Part shown: positions 28,769 to 37,255 of the stretch, piece after piece | Position numbering within the stretch: the stretch's first letter is position 1 | Layout: the number at the start of each line of letters is the position of its first letter | Assembly (NCBI RefSeq): GCF_030546745.1 | Contig: NZ_JAUOPD010000017.1 | Location: forward strand, 1 to 64,000 | Length of the DNA stretch: 64,000 nucleotides | Reading direction: 5' to 3' | From: Thalassotalea sp. 1_MG-2023 | GTDB lineage: Bacteria; Pseudomonadota; Gammaproteobacteria; Enterobacterales; Alteromonadaceae | Position numbers and translations under genes: made by a program | The notes under the pieces: model-generated | Databases searched by the model: none | Seen by the model: only the letters and a program-made list of their open reading frames with translations | Told to the model about the DNA's origin: nothing

Positions 28769-30394
28769 TTATTGTTTTTCTACCCCACCAAAGCTAATGC
28801 CACCAAAGGGATGTAATATATCACCCTTTACTGATATTTTACGTGCTTGAAAGCGCTTAGAGTGTGCAATAGGAAACAGCGGCAATTCTTCAGCGGCTAT
28901 TTTTTGAGCTTCTCGATACAATGCTTTGCGTTGTTCAACATCCGTGATCTTAAGCGCTCCTTGAAGTAATTTTTCAAACTGTTGGTTACACCAAAATGTT
29001 CTATTATTGCCTGTTTCAGCAGAACCACAACTGAGTAGGGGAGTAAAAAAATTATCGGGATCAGGGTGATCAGCCGACCATCCCAACAGTACCGACTGGT
29101 GCTCGCCAAGTGCTAAACGTCTTAAGAATTCTTGCCAATTATAGCTAATGATGTTGACGGTTATACCGATTTTTTGCAGATCCGCTTGAATGAGCTTAGC
29201 CATTGTTACAGCATCAGGGTTGTAGGCACGTTGCACTGGCATTGCCCATAAATCTATTGTTAAACCATCAGTGATCCCTGCTTGTGTTAATAACAATTCC
29301 GCTTGTTCGACAGAGTATTCGATATCATGAGTATCCTCAGCGTAAGCCCAGGAGGAAGGGGGTAGAATTGAATTGGCAGATTCGGCTTTTGCATCACCAA
29401 AATATACGGTATCTAAAATCGCCTGTTTGTTAATGGCATGTGCCACCGCTCTGCGTATTAATTTGTTATTAAAAGGTGGCTTTGCGGTATTAAAGCCTAA
29501 ATAACCAATATTAAAAGCTGTGACATCTTCAAGTGTTAGTAAAGGATTGTTGTTTATTTTTTTATGTGCAATAGGGTAACCAATAACATCACATTCCCCA
29601 GCAAGTAATTTAGTTAATCTGCCTGTGTTGCTAGGGGTTATATCAAAAATAAGTTGTTGTAGCTTTGGTTGGCCTTCCCAATATTCTGTATGAGGTTCAT
29701 ATCGAATATAAGAACCAGTTCGATATTCTTTAAATTTATAAGGGCCTGTTCCTATAGGCAATGTATCGATATCTTCTAGTCTATTTGAACGTATTAATAA
29801 CTCAGCATATTCTCGAGATAAAATTACGGAAAAGTCAGTAGCAAGGTTTGCTAAAAATGAACTGTCAGCACGTTTAAGGTTAAACCTAATCGTGTATTCG
29901 TTTATTTTTTCAAGTGACTCGATGACATCAGCAAAGCCAACACTATCGAAAAACGGGTATTTTCCGCCAGAAACATCATGAAAAACTTGGCTAGGATCCA
30001 ATATGCGGTTGAAGCTAAATAATACGTCATCTGCATTTAAATGCCTTGTGGGCATAAAATATTGTGTATGATGAAAAGCAACGTTTCTTCGCAAATAAAA
30101 GGTAATTTTTTTATTGTCTTGTGTTACATGCCATGATTTAGCGATAGAAGGTGTAACCTCGTTAGTAGCCACATCAAACGCAATTAATTGATTGTAAAGT
30201 TGTTTTGATGTCGCATCAACTGTGACGCCTGACGTAACGAGTTGAGGATTTAAAATTTCAGGAGATCCTTCGCTACAATAAATCAAGCTTCTTTCACTCA
30301 GCGAGTCAGCCTTATAAGAGTCGCAACCCCAAAGAAACATAGCTGATAATGTCACTAATATTCTAAAATATTGACTCGCCGATGTAACTGTCAC
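28769..30394 (-). CDS. sapA: Peptide-binding periplasmic protein SapA
   Basis: A 541-aa family 5 extracellular solute-binding protein that captures peptides for SapBCDF. The N-terminus has a hydrophobic signal ending LWGC, a lipobox-like site at Cys24, so it may be a lipoprotein rather than a free periplasmic protein. The family core begins SLIYCSEGSPEILNPQL. It starts 9 bp after pspF, suggesting pspF and sap are transcribed together. Confidence 0.9.
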   Translation of the reverse strand: MTVTSASQYFRILVTLSAMFLWGCDSYKADSLSERSLIYCSEGSPEILNPQLVTSGVTVDATSKQLYNQLIAFDVATNEVTPSIAKSWHVTQDNKKITFYLRRNVAFHHTQYFMPTRHLNADDVLFSFNRILDPSQVFHDVSGGKYPFFDSVGFADVIESLEKINEYTIRFNLKRADSSFLANLATDFSVILSREYAELLIRSNRLEDIDTLPIGTGPYKFKEYRTGSYIRYEPHTEYWEGQPKLQQLIFDITPSNTGRLTKLLAGECDVIGYPIAHKKINNNPLLTLEDVTAFNIGYLGFNTAKPPFNNKLIRRAVAHAINKQAILDTVYFGDAKAESANSILPPSSWAYAEDTHDIEYSVEQAELLLTQAGITDGLTIDLWAMPVQRAYNPDAVTMAKLIQADLQKIGITVNIISYNWQEFLRRLALGEHQSVLLGWSADHPDPDNFFTPLLSCGSAETGNNRTFWCNQQFEKLLQGALKITDVEQRKALYREAQKIAAEELPLFPIAHSKRFQARKISVKGDILHPFGGISFGGVEKQ

Positions 30395-30403
30395 AAAAAA
30401 CCT

Positions 30404-31495
30404 TTACCCTTCGCTATGTTGACTGTCTAACAAGTTGTATTTTTTTAAATAACCACGTAATTGATGATATGTTAATTCTAATGCGTCTGCAGTCTTTTTC
30501 TGGTTATATTGACAATTTTCTAATGCAGACTTTATAAGATCCACTTCATATTGCTGAGACAAAGATTTTAACGAAAGTGGAAAGTTAAAACTTGTGCTTA
30601 GCTCTGGTGGTTTTTCTACTGTTTTTACTGGAGCTTCTTCTTGTTCTTGCCATTGATTTGGCGCCTGTTGCACAACAACACGATCTTGGGTTTTTACGCG
30701 TTGTTTTGGGCGATAAGGAGACTCGAAGGGATCGATTACTAAATCATGTACCGGTAAGTGGGGGTTGTTACACCGATAAACACTACGCTCAACAACATTT
30801 TTTAACTCGCGAATATTGCCGGGCCAGTGGTACTCAAGTAATGACCTTTTAGCTTTTTCAGTAAAACCACTAAATAGCTCAAATTCTAATTCACGAGCCA
30901 TATTTATAGCGAAGTGTTCAGCTAGCATTAAAATATCTTCAAGGCGCTCTCTAAGGGGCGGAAGGGTTATCACGTCAAATGCTAAGCGATCGAGTAAATC
31001 AGCTCTAAACTCACCAGAATCAGCCATAGAAGGAAGATCTTCATTTGTTGCAGCAACTAATCGAGCATTTGTTTTAATTGTTCTAGAGCCACCAACACGC
31101 TCAAATTCACCATATTCGACTACGCGTAACAATTTCTCTTGAATAAGCCCTGAGGTATTCGCTATCTCGTCAAGGAACAGTGTGCCTTTATCAGCACGTT
31201 CGAAGCGTCCTTCATGGCGTTTACTTGCCCCCGTAAATGCACCCCCTTCATGACCAAACAGTTCGGTTTCAAGTAAATTTTCATTTAATGCGGCACAATT
31301 TAGTTTAAGATAATTCTGATCCCAGCGTTGAGAAAGGTAATGTAGACGGGCAGCAACGAGCTCTTTACCTGTTCCTCTTTCACCAATAATTAACACGGGT
31401 TTACTTAACGGAGCTATTTGTGAGATTTGCTCTAAAACTTCTAAAAAGCTATTTGATTGACCAATGAGATTATCTTGTTGATTGAATCGAGACAT
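30404..31495 (-). CDS. pspF: Phage shock protein operon transcriptional activator PspF
   Basis: A 363-aa sigma-54 enhancer-binding protein made of an AAA+ domain (Walker A GERGTGKE, the sigma-54-contacting GAFTGA intact, Walker B LFLDEIAN) and a C-terminal Fis-type helix-turn-helix. It has no N-terminal receiver or PAS domain, which defines PspF; it is controlled by direct PspA binding. It is divergent from pspA across 188 bp and lies 9 bp upstream of sapA. Confidence 0.95.
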   Translation of the reverse strand: MSRFNQQDNLIGQSNSFLEVLEQISQIAPLSKPVLIIGERGTGKELVAARLHYLSQRWDQNYLKLNCAALNENLLETELFGHEGGAFTGASKRHEGRFERADKGTLFLDEIANTSGLIQEKLLRVVEYGEFERVGGSRTIKTNARLVAATNEDLPSMADSGEFRADLLDRLAFDVITLPPLRERLEDILMLAEHFAINMARELEFELFSGFTEKAKRSLLEYHWPGNIRELKNVVERSVYRCNNPHLPVHDLVIDPFESPYRPKQRVKTQDRVVVQQAPNQWQEQEEAPVKTVEKPPELSTSFNFPLSLKSLSQQYEVDLIKSALENCQYNQKKTADALELTYHQLRGYLKKYNLLDSQHSEG

Positions 31496-31555
31496 TGCTG
31501 ACCTAATAATTAGTGTTTTTCGCTAACAAATAGTCTATTTCATTAGTACTAGAGA

Positions 31556-31572
31556 GGGAAGCATTTTTTGCA
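31556..31572 (+). promoter_or_regulatory. Weak candidate sigma-54 promoter for pspABC
   Basis: GGGAAGCATTTTTTGCA has a GG (-24-like) and a perfect TTGCA (-12), but 11 rather than 10 bases separate the GG and GC. It lies about 110 bp upstream of pspA. It is the best match in the pspF-pspA gap, where a sigma-54 promoter is expected. Confidence 0.35.
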
Positions 31573-31683
31573 ATGTTGATAAAAATAATTAAAACAACTA
31601 CTTAAAGATGATTATAATCTTGGCGTAAAATGTGAATACTAGAAAGCATCGCCACACATTTCTAATAGAATGAGGAAGTAAAA

Positions 31684-32355
31684 ATGGGTGTTTTTTCAAG
31701 ATTTACAGATATTATCAATTCGAATATCAATAGCTTATTAGATAAAGCTGAAGACCCGGAGAAAATGGTACGCCTGATCATTCAGGAAATGGAAGATACC
31801 TTAGTAGAGGTTCGCTCTACATCAGCTAAAACGTTAGCCGATAAAAAAGAGTTAGCGCGTCAAGCTGAAAAATTTGAGAACGATGCTGAACAATGGCAAG
31901 AAAAAGCGGAGTTAGCATTAAGTAAAAGTCGGGAAGACTTAGCAAGGGCTGCACTTGTAGAAAAGAAAAAATGCAGTGAAAATTCACAAGCATTGCGTGA
32001 TGAATTAAGCCATGTAGATGAACATATTGCTAAATTACAAGATGAGATATCTCAGTTACAAGAAAAGTTAGCTGATGCAAAAGCACGTCAAAAAGCAATC
32101 ATCATGCGTGAAAAAACCGCAAATTCTAGACTAAAAGTTAAGCGTAACATCGATTCCGACAAAGTGAATGATGCCTTAAATCGTTTTGATAGTTATGAAC
32201 GTAAAATTGATGATATTGAAGCGCAAGTAGAAGCTTATGATCTTGGTAGCAAGTCATTAGCCGATGAAATTGCAGAGCTTGAAAACGATGAAAATATAGA
32301 TGATGAATTGGCACAGTTAAAAGCTAAGATGAAACCAGAACAAAAATCTAAATAA
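31684..32355 (+). CDS. pspA: Phage shock protein A
   Basis: A 223-aa, mostly coiled-coil ESCRT-III-like protein that binds PspF at rest and polymerises on damaged inner membrane under stress. The N-terminal amphipathic helix (MGVFSRFTDIINSNIN) and the LDKAEDPEKMVRLIIQEMEDTL block are diagnostic. RBS GAGGAAG. First gene of pspABC. Confidence 0.96.
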   Translation: MGVFSRFTDIINSNINSLLDKAEDPEKMVRLIIQEMEDTLVEVRSTSAKTLADKKELARQAEKFENDAEQWQEKAELALSKSREDLARAALVEKKKCSENSQALRDELSHVDEHIAKLQDEISQLQEKLADAKARQKAIIMREKTANSRLKVKRNIDSDKVNDALNRFDSYERKIDDIEAQVEAYDLGSKSLADEIAELENDENIDDELAQLKAKMKPEQKSK

Positions 32356-32400
32356 CTTAGCTATCAGTAAATTGCTAATCGAATCGGAAGGAGATGTATC

Positions 32401-32628
32401 GTGGAACAGATTATTTTAGCGCCTGTCATTATTTTTATGATAATCGTAGCCCCTATATGGTTAGTGCTACATTATCGAAGTAAACGACAAATTAGCCAAG
32501 GGCTTACTGAAGAAGAGTATCATCAGCTATCTGAATTATCTGAGTTAGCCGATAAAATGGCAGATCGTATCAAAACGCTTGAAGCGATATTAGATGCTGA
32601 AACGCCTGATTGGAGAAACAAAGTATGA
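32401..32628 (+). CDS. pspB: Phage shock protein B
   Basis: A 75-aa inner-membrane protein with one N-terminal helix (about residues 4-24) and a cytoplasmic coiled coil; with PspC it relays envelope stress to PspA. The start is GTG at 32401 behind AAGGAG. Its stop overlaps the pspC start (ATGA). Confidence 0.92.
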   Translation: MEQIILAPVIIFMIIVAPIWLVLHYRSKRQISQGLTEEEYHQLSELSELADKMADRIKTLEAILDAETPDWRNKV

Positions 32629-33068
32629 TAAAAAAATGCCGCGGTGAGCTTTTTCGTAACCCAAGTAAAGGTAAAGTTGCAGGCGTTTGTGCAGGAATAG
32701 CTGATTACTTTGGCTGGGAAACTTGGTTAGTCCGTATACTTGTTGTATCTGGTGTCTTATTAGGTATGGGTTGGTTTATTGTTATTTATATTGCTGCATG
32801 GTTCATATTGGATAAAGCACCATTATCAGCCAAAAGTTCAACAACGAAGCAACAGAGTGCCAAACAACAGGAAAATGACTTTCAAGATGAATTAGCAGCA
32901 GAGCCAATAAAAGTTAAGGCTCGTATTTGGCAAGCAGGAGAGCCGCCAAAACAAGCTTTTCATGATATACGTAAAAAGTTTACTATGTTAGAGCGAGAGC
33001 TGCAGTTAATGGAACGCTATGTTACCTCACCTGAATTCACGGTTTCTCGTGAAATCAACAAATTATAA
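32625..33068 (+). CDS. pspC: Phage shock protein C
   Basis: A 147-aa inner-membrane stress sensor with the PspC domain (KCRGELFRNPSKGKVAGVCAGIADYF) and a central membrane helix. The ATG at 32625, overlapping the pspB stop by 4 bases, is preferred to an upstream TTG because of translational coupling. PspD and PspE are absent, and the operon ends at a terminator 1 base inside the next spacer. Confidence 0.94.
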   Translation: MIKKCRGELFRNPSKGKVAGVCAGIADYFGWETWLVRILVVSGVLLGMGWFIVIYIAAWFILDKAPLSAKSSTTKQQSAKQQENDFQDELAAEPIKVKARIWQAGEPPKQAFHDIRKKFTMLERELQLMERYVTSPEFTVSREINKL

Positions 33069-33092
33069 AAGCGGTTCATACCGCTTTTTTTT
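33067..33092 (+). terminator. Intrinsic terminator after pspC
   Basis: Stem AAAAGCGG/CCGCTTTT, loop TTCATA, followed by more T. Confidence 0.85.
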
Positions 33093-33245
33093 CACTATTT
33101 TTCAAATGTTTCTCATATATTTTAATGTGTAAACTGGTTACTATATTCCGTAGGTTTTAATTAAAATAATAATGCCATACCGTGCTAAGTAATGACTTTT
33201 TTACACGTGTTGGTATAACCAGTTGATTATCTGAGTTGTAAAACT

Positions 33246-34676
33246 ATGCCTTTAATTGAAAAAGAATTAATAGAAAAAATACGTGTTAAAGCCAATGTGC
33301 TTAAACATCGCGCGATAGATCAACATATTAATCTAGCTGTTACTGGGCTTAGTCGAAGTGGTAAAACGGCGTTTATCACTTCCTTAGTAAACCAATTGGT
33401 TAATGAAAATGCACAATCTCAAATGACGTTCTTCTCAACCATGCAAGAAGGACGATTTATCGCTGCTAAACGGGTCCCACAAAAAGATTTACATATCGCA
33501 AGGTTTGATTATGATTCAGCGGCGCAAGCACTAAGTGAAGAGCCGCCACATTGGCCAGCACCAACAAAAGGGATCAGCCAATTACGTATTGCAATAAAGT
33601 ATCAACCCAAAGATTCTTTTATTAAGTATACGACAAATGCTGCAACACTCTTTGTAGACATTACTGATTATCCTGGCGAATGGTTATTAGATTTGCCTAT
33701 GCTAAATCAAACTTACGAAGAATGGAGTCAAGCGACAACAGAGCTTTTATTACAATCGCCCCGTGCTGATGAAGCGGCAAGTTTTTTAAAGCGTATTGAG
33801 TCAATATCGCCCTTTGAACCCGTTGATGAACAATTACTAGAAGAAGTTTCGAAACAATATACCCAATTACTGAATACCTTTCGTCATGATTTTGGGTTAT
33901 CACTTATACAGCCTGGACGTTTTATCTTACCAGGCGATCTTGCCGGCGCACCTATTTTACAATTTTTTCCTTATACACAATTTAAACATATCGATTTAGA
34001 TCATTATCAAAAAGCGCAAGACGATACGTTAATTGGTATGCTAAGAGCGCGTTATATTGAATACAAAGAACGTGTTGTAAAAGAGTTTTATAAAGAACAT
34101 TTTGTTAATTTTGATCGGCAAATCATTTTAGCTGATTGCTTAACACCATTGAATAATGGCCACAGCAGCTTTAAAGATTTACAACAAGCAATCACACTGA
34201 TCACAGAAAGTTTCCGCTATGGTTCGACAAACTTTATATCACGATTATTTTCTCCTAAGATAGATAAGTTATTATTTGCTGCGACAAAGTCAGATCATGT
34301 AACACCTGAGCAACACAGTAATTTAACTTCTTTACTCACACAGCTAGTACACCCAGTTCGACAGAAAACAAATTTTGATAATATTAATACCGAAACACTC
34401 GCTATATCATCGGTTAAAGCAACACAGTTTGGTAAAAGTCAGCACCAAGGGAAACAAATACCCGTTGTTCGTGGTAATCAATTATCTGATTTTAAGGAAA
34501 TTACGCTGTATCCAGGTATGGTACCGAAAGAACTTCCTGCAAAGTCTTATTGGCAAGATTATCAATTTAAATTTGTGCCTTTTGCTCCGTTGGTTTCCAC
34601 GGGGTTACATCAGCCTTTTCAACATATTCGCATGGATCAAGTACTAGAGTTTTTATTGGGAGATAAGATGAAATGA
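33246..34676 (+). CDS. ycjX: YcjX family P-loop GTPase-like protein (DUF463)
   Basis: A 476-aa cytoplasmic P-loop protein with Walker A GLSRSGKT at residues 34-41 and the DITDYPGEWLLDLP switch-like stretch. YcjX is a stress-inducible protein associated with psp loci; structural work places it in the Ras-like superfamily, but its role is unclear. It lies downstream of pspABC after a terminator and about 150 bp, so it probably has its own promoter. It overlaps the next gene by 4 bases (ATGA). Confidence 0.92.
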   Translation: MPLIEKELIEKIRVKANVLKHRAIDQHINLAVTGLSRSGKTAFITSLVNQLVNENAQSQMTFFSTMQEGRFIAAKRVPQKDLHIARFDYDSAAQALSEEPPHWPAPTKGISQLRIAIKYQPKDSFIKYTTNAATLFVDITDYPGEWLLDLPMLNQTYEEWSQATTELLLQSPRADEAASFLKRIESISPFEPVDEQLLEEVSKQYTQLLNTFRHDFGLSLIQPGRFILPGDLAGAPILQFFPYTQFKHIDLDHYQKAQDDTLIGMLRARYIEYKERVVKEFYKEHFVNFDRQIILADCLTPLNNGHSSFKDLQQAITLITESFRYGSTNFISRLFSPKIDKLLFAATKSDHVTPEQHSNLTSLLTQLVHPVRQKTNFDNINTETLAISSVKATQFGKSQHQGKQIPVVRGNQLSDFKEITLYPGMVPKELPAKSYWQDYQFKFVPFAPLVSTGLHQPFQHIRMDQVLEFLLGDKMK

Positions 34677-35707
34677 CCCAAGATAAAGAAAAATATCAAC
34701 AGCAAATATTATTTGAAGAATCAACGTTACATACCGAAGACGATAAAAGTTTACCAGAACCGGTAGAGCAAATTATTATCGAGCAAGATAACTTTGAACC
34801 CCTTGCTGACGATGATGAAAGCATTGAAATCGTTAAAGAACAAACAATCAGTAAATCGCCATCTCGATGGTTACTCAAGAGCGGTTTATTGTTATTAACA
34901 GTATTATTATTTATTGAAGCAAGTTTGTTCTTTATTGAAGGTTTTGAGAATGAACCTTTTATTACCGGGTTGTATGCGGCTTTATTCGCTGTCATTTTTT
35001 TAATGTGCTCTCGCACCATATATCAGGAAGTTAAAGGATTACGTGCTTTAAAGAAAAGAACATCTACGCGGCAATCATTTCATGAACTTCGTGAAAATAA
35101 TTCATCAAAATCAGCGAGAGCTTTATGCGATAAAGTGGCGGATAAAATGCCATGCGATGCAAAAGAAAATGTGCTGAACTCATGGTCATCTTCAATTGCA
35201 GAAGAGATGACAGATAAAGAAGTTATCTCGTTATTTTCTAAACAAGTCTTGCTGCCAGCTGATCAAAAAGTATTAGATAAAATTAGTAGATATTCCACAG
35301 AAGCGGTTGTTCTTGTGTCGTTAAGTCCTATTGCTCTTGTGGATATGGGGCTGATGTTTTGGCGCAACATTAAAATGATTAACGAAATATCAAGCTTGTA
35401 TGGTTTGCAAATCGGCTATTGGTCACGTATTAAGTTGATCAAGCAAGTGTTTGTCAATATGGTTTATGCTGGCGCATCAGAGCTGATAGCTGATGTAGGT
35501 GCTGATTTAGTTGGCGCTGACTTATTAGGTAAACTTTCGGCACGTTTGGCACAGGGGCTTGGTGCGGGTATGTTAACTGCTAGGCTAGGGTTGCAAACGA
35601 TGAAGCTTTGCCGACCAATAGCGTTCGAACAAAAAGAAGCACCTAAATTACGTACTATTCGTAAACAAATCGTGTCAAAGATTGTATCTCTATCAAAAAA
35701 ATCTTGA
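34673..35707 (+). CDS. ycjF: YcjF-like membrane protein (DUF697, TIGR01620)
   Basis: The 344-aa protein has an acidic N-terminal tail (about 65 residues), two adjacent membrane helices (about 66-115) and a C-terminal DUF697 domain with further hydrophobic segments (GASELIADVGADLVGADLLG). It is the constant partner of YcjX, and their coupling here (ATGA overlap) suggests a joint membrane function. The molecular function is unknown. Confidence 0.9.
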   Translation: MTQDKEKYQQQILFEESTLHTEDDKSLPEPVEQIIIEQDNFEPLADDDESIEIVKEQTISKSPSRWLLKSGLLLLTVLLFIEASLFFIEGFENEPFITGLYAALFAVIFLMCSRTIYQEVKGLRALKKRTSTRQSFHELRENNSSKSARALCDKVADKMPCDAKENVLNSWSSSIAEEMTDKEVISLFSKQVLLPADQKVLDKISRYSTEAVVLVSLSPIALVDMGLMFWRNIKMINEISSLYGLQIGYWSRIKLIKQVFVNMVYAGASELIADVGADLVGADLLGKLSARLAQGLGAGMLTARLGLQTMKLCRPIAFEQKEAPKLRTIRKQIVSKIVSLSKKS

Positions 35708-35797
35708 ATAAAATACGGATAAAAACAATTAAAATAGGTACTTTTGAGACAATTATTCTTGTTTAAACAGTCAGTTAATGGTGGATGTCAATTAAAG

Positions 35798-35815
35798 TGT
35801 AATCATATTTTTACA
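35798..35815 (+). promoter_or_regulatory. TyrR box upstream of phhA
   Basis: TGTAATCATATTTTTACA matches the TyrR consensus TGTAAA-N6-TTTACA at 11 of 12 fixed positions. It lies 160 bp before phhA, a distance that suits activation. A TATAAT-like -10 occurs downstream near 35895. Confidence 0.75.
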
Positions 35816-35974
35816 AAGTGAGTTTCTCTCTATTTGTTTGCCGAATTAAATTTGGTGATTTTTACTGTCGTTATCGCTTAATATGTCTGTCATCTATAAT
35901 AAAGGCAACACGCCTTAACTTAGCGCAATAAGAACAGTAAGAATGTGCTGAGTTTATAAATTTAAGGTTACAAC

Positions 35975-36796
35975 ATGGCTAAGAGCAGCGCATACGTGTC
36001 GAAATATCCCGATGAAGATGGGAACATTCAATGGAGTGATGAAGAAAATAGCATTTGGCATGACTTGATCACCAGACAGTTGTCATGCATTCAAGGTACG
36101 GCGTGTGATGAATATATCGCAGGGTTTGAGAAATTAAAGTTACCAACAGATCGTATTCCACAACTGGAAGAAGTAAGTAAGGTGTTAAGAGCTGAAACGG
36201 GTTGGCAATGTGAGCCTGTACCAGCATTGATTGGATTTGGAGAGTTTTTTCGTTTGCTCTCTGAAAAGAAATTTCCGGTCGCAACGTTTATTCGTACTCG
36301 AGAAGAATTTGACTATTTACAAGAACCAGACATTTTTCACGAAATATTTGGTCATTGCCCTTTATTAACAAATCCTTCGTTTGCTGACTATACAGAAGCG
36401 TATGGAAAAATGGGGCTTAATGCCACAAAAGAACAACGCGTGTTCCTTGCGAGATTGTATTGGTTTACCGTTGAGTTTGGTTTACTTGATACCCCAGAAG
36501 GGTTACGCGTATACGGCGGCGGTATTATTTCTTCACCTACGGAAACTGAATATGCGCTAAATGATAAAAATGTTGAAAGAAAAACGTTGTCCTTTGATAG
36601 CGTACTTGATGTACTTCGTACACCTTATCGCATTGATATTCTACAGCCTGTATATTATATGTTAACTAAAGTTACGGATCTTGACGAGATCAGAAAATAT
36701 GAAATCGAAGATATATTCGAATTGATCGAGCAAGCAAAGTCACTCGGTTTACACGAAGCAAAATTTCCTCCTAAAGAAGAAAAGCAAGCGAGTTAA
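35975..36796 (+). CDS. phhA: Phenylalanine-4-hydroxylase
   Basis: This monomeric, tetrahydropterin- and Fe(II)-dependent enzyme converts phenylalanine to tyrosine. The 273-aa protein has the iron ligands His122 and His127 in HEIFGHCPL and Glu167 in YWFTVEFGL. It forms a bicistronic unit with phhB, 11 bp downstream, which regenerates the pterin cofactor. A TyrR-type box lies upstream and tyrR itself is downstream, so aromatic amino acid control is very likely. Confidence 0.96.
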   Translation: MAKSSAYVSKYPDEDGNIQWSDEENSIWHDLITRQLSCIQGTACDEYIAGFEKLKLPTDRIPQLEEVSKVLRAETGWQCEPVPALIGFGEFFRLLSEKKFPVATFIRTREEFDYLQEPDIFHEIFGHCPLLTNPSFADYTEAYGKMGLNATKEQRVFLARLYWFTVEFGLLDTPEGLRVYGGGIISSPTETEYALNDKNVERKTLSFDSVLDVLRTPYRIDILQPVYYMLTKVTDLDEIRKYEIEDIFELIEQAKSLGLHEAKFPPKEEKQAS

Positions 36797-36807
36797 GGAT
36801 AAATAAA

Positions 36808-37146
36808 ATGAGTTCAGAGTTATCAACACAAAAATGTGAAGCGTGTCATGCCGACGCTCCTAAAGTTACAGACGAAGAGTTACAAACATTAATGTCTCAA
36901 ATACCTGATTGGGTACCTGAAGTCAGAGATGGCGTAATGATGTTAGAACGTGTGTATAAATTTAAAAATTATAAATTAGCTTGGGCATTCGCAAATAAAG
37001 TATCAACGTTAGCGGAAGAAGAGTTTCATCACCCAGCCATTTTATTGGAGTGGGGTAAGGTAACAGTAACGTGGTGGTCACACGCTATTAAAGGGCTGCA
37101 TAAGAATGATTTTATTTGTGCGGCTAAAACTGACGCCTTATTGTAA
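36808..37146 (+). CDS. phhB: Pterin-4a-carbinolamine dehydratase
   Basis: This 112-aa enzyme dehydrates the 4a-hydroxypterin made by PhhA, recycling the cofactor. The conserved EEEFHHP motif with paired histidines is present, as is the later [12 protein letters not shown] block. An extra N-terminal CEACHADAP segment with two cysteines is common in the long PhhB forms. Good RBS (AAGGAT). Confidence 0.95.
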   Translation: MSSELSTQKCEACHADAPKVTDEELQTLMSQIPDWVPEVRDGVMMLERVYKFKNYKLAWAFANKVSTLAEEEFHHPAILLEWGKVTVTWWSHAIKGLHKNDFICAAKTDALL

Positions 37147-37168
37147 TACTTAGTTACATTAATTACAT

Positions 37169-37198
37169 AAAGCTCTCCACACTGGGGGGCTTTTTTTT
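37169..37198 (+). terminator. Intrinsic terminator after phhB
   Basis: A 10-bp stem AAAGCTCTCC/GGGGGGCTTT (two G-U pairs) and eight T. The tyrR operator begins two bases after the T run. Confidence 0.75.
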
Positions 37199-37200
37199 GT

Positions 37201-37218
37201 TGTAAAAATTAGTTTACA
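37201..37218 (+). promoter_or_regulatory. Consensus TyrR box upstream of tyrR
   Basis: TGTAAAAATTAGTTTACA matches TGTAAA-N6-TTTACA at all 12 fixed positions and lies 37 bp before the tyrR start codon, a position expected for autorepression. Confidence 0.85.
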
Positions 37219-37255
37219 ATAAAGCTTTAAGCATGATGAGTTTGAGGAAACGTTT

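Noticed and set aside
25085-31495. sap genes as a generic dipeptide (Dpp/Opp) importer
   Set aside because: The tight A-B-C-D-F order, SapD-like altered signature and link to pspF fit Sap better, although substrate is unproven.
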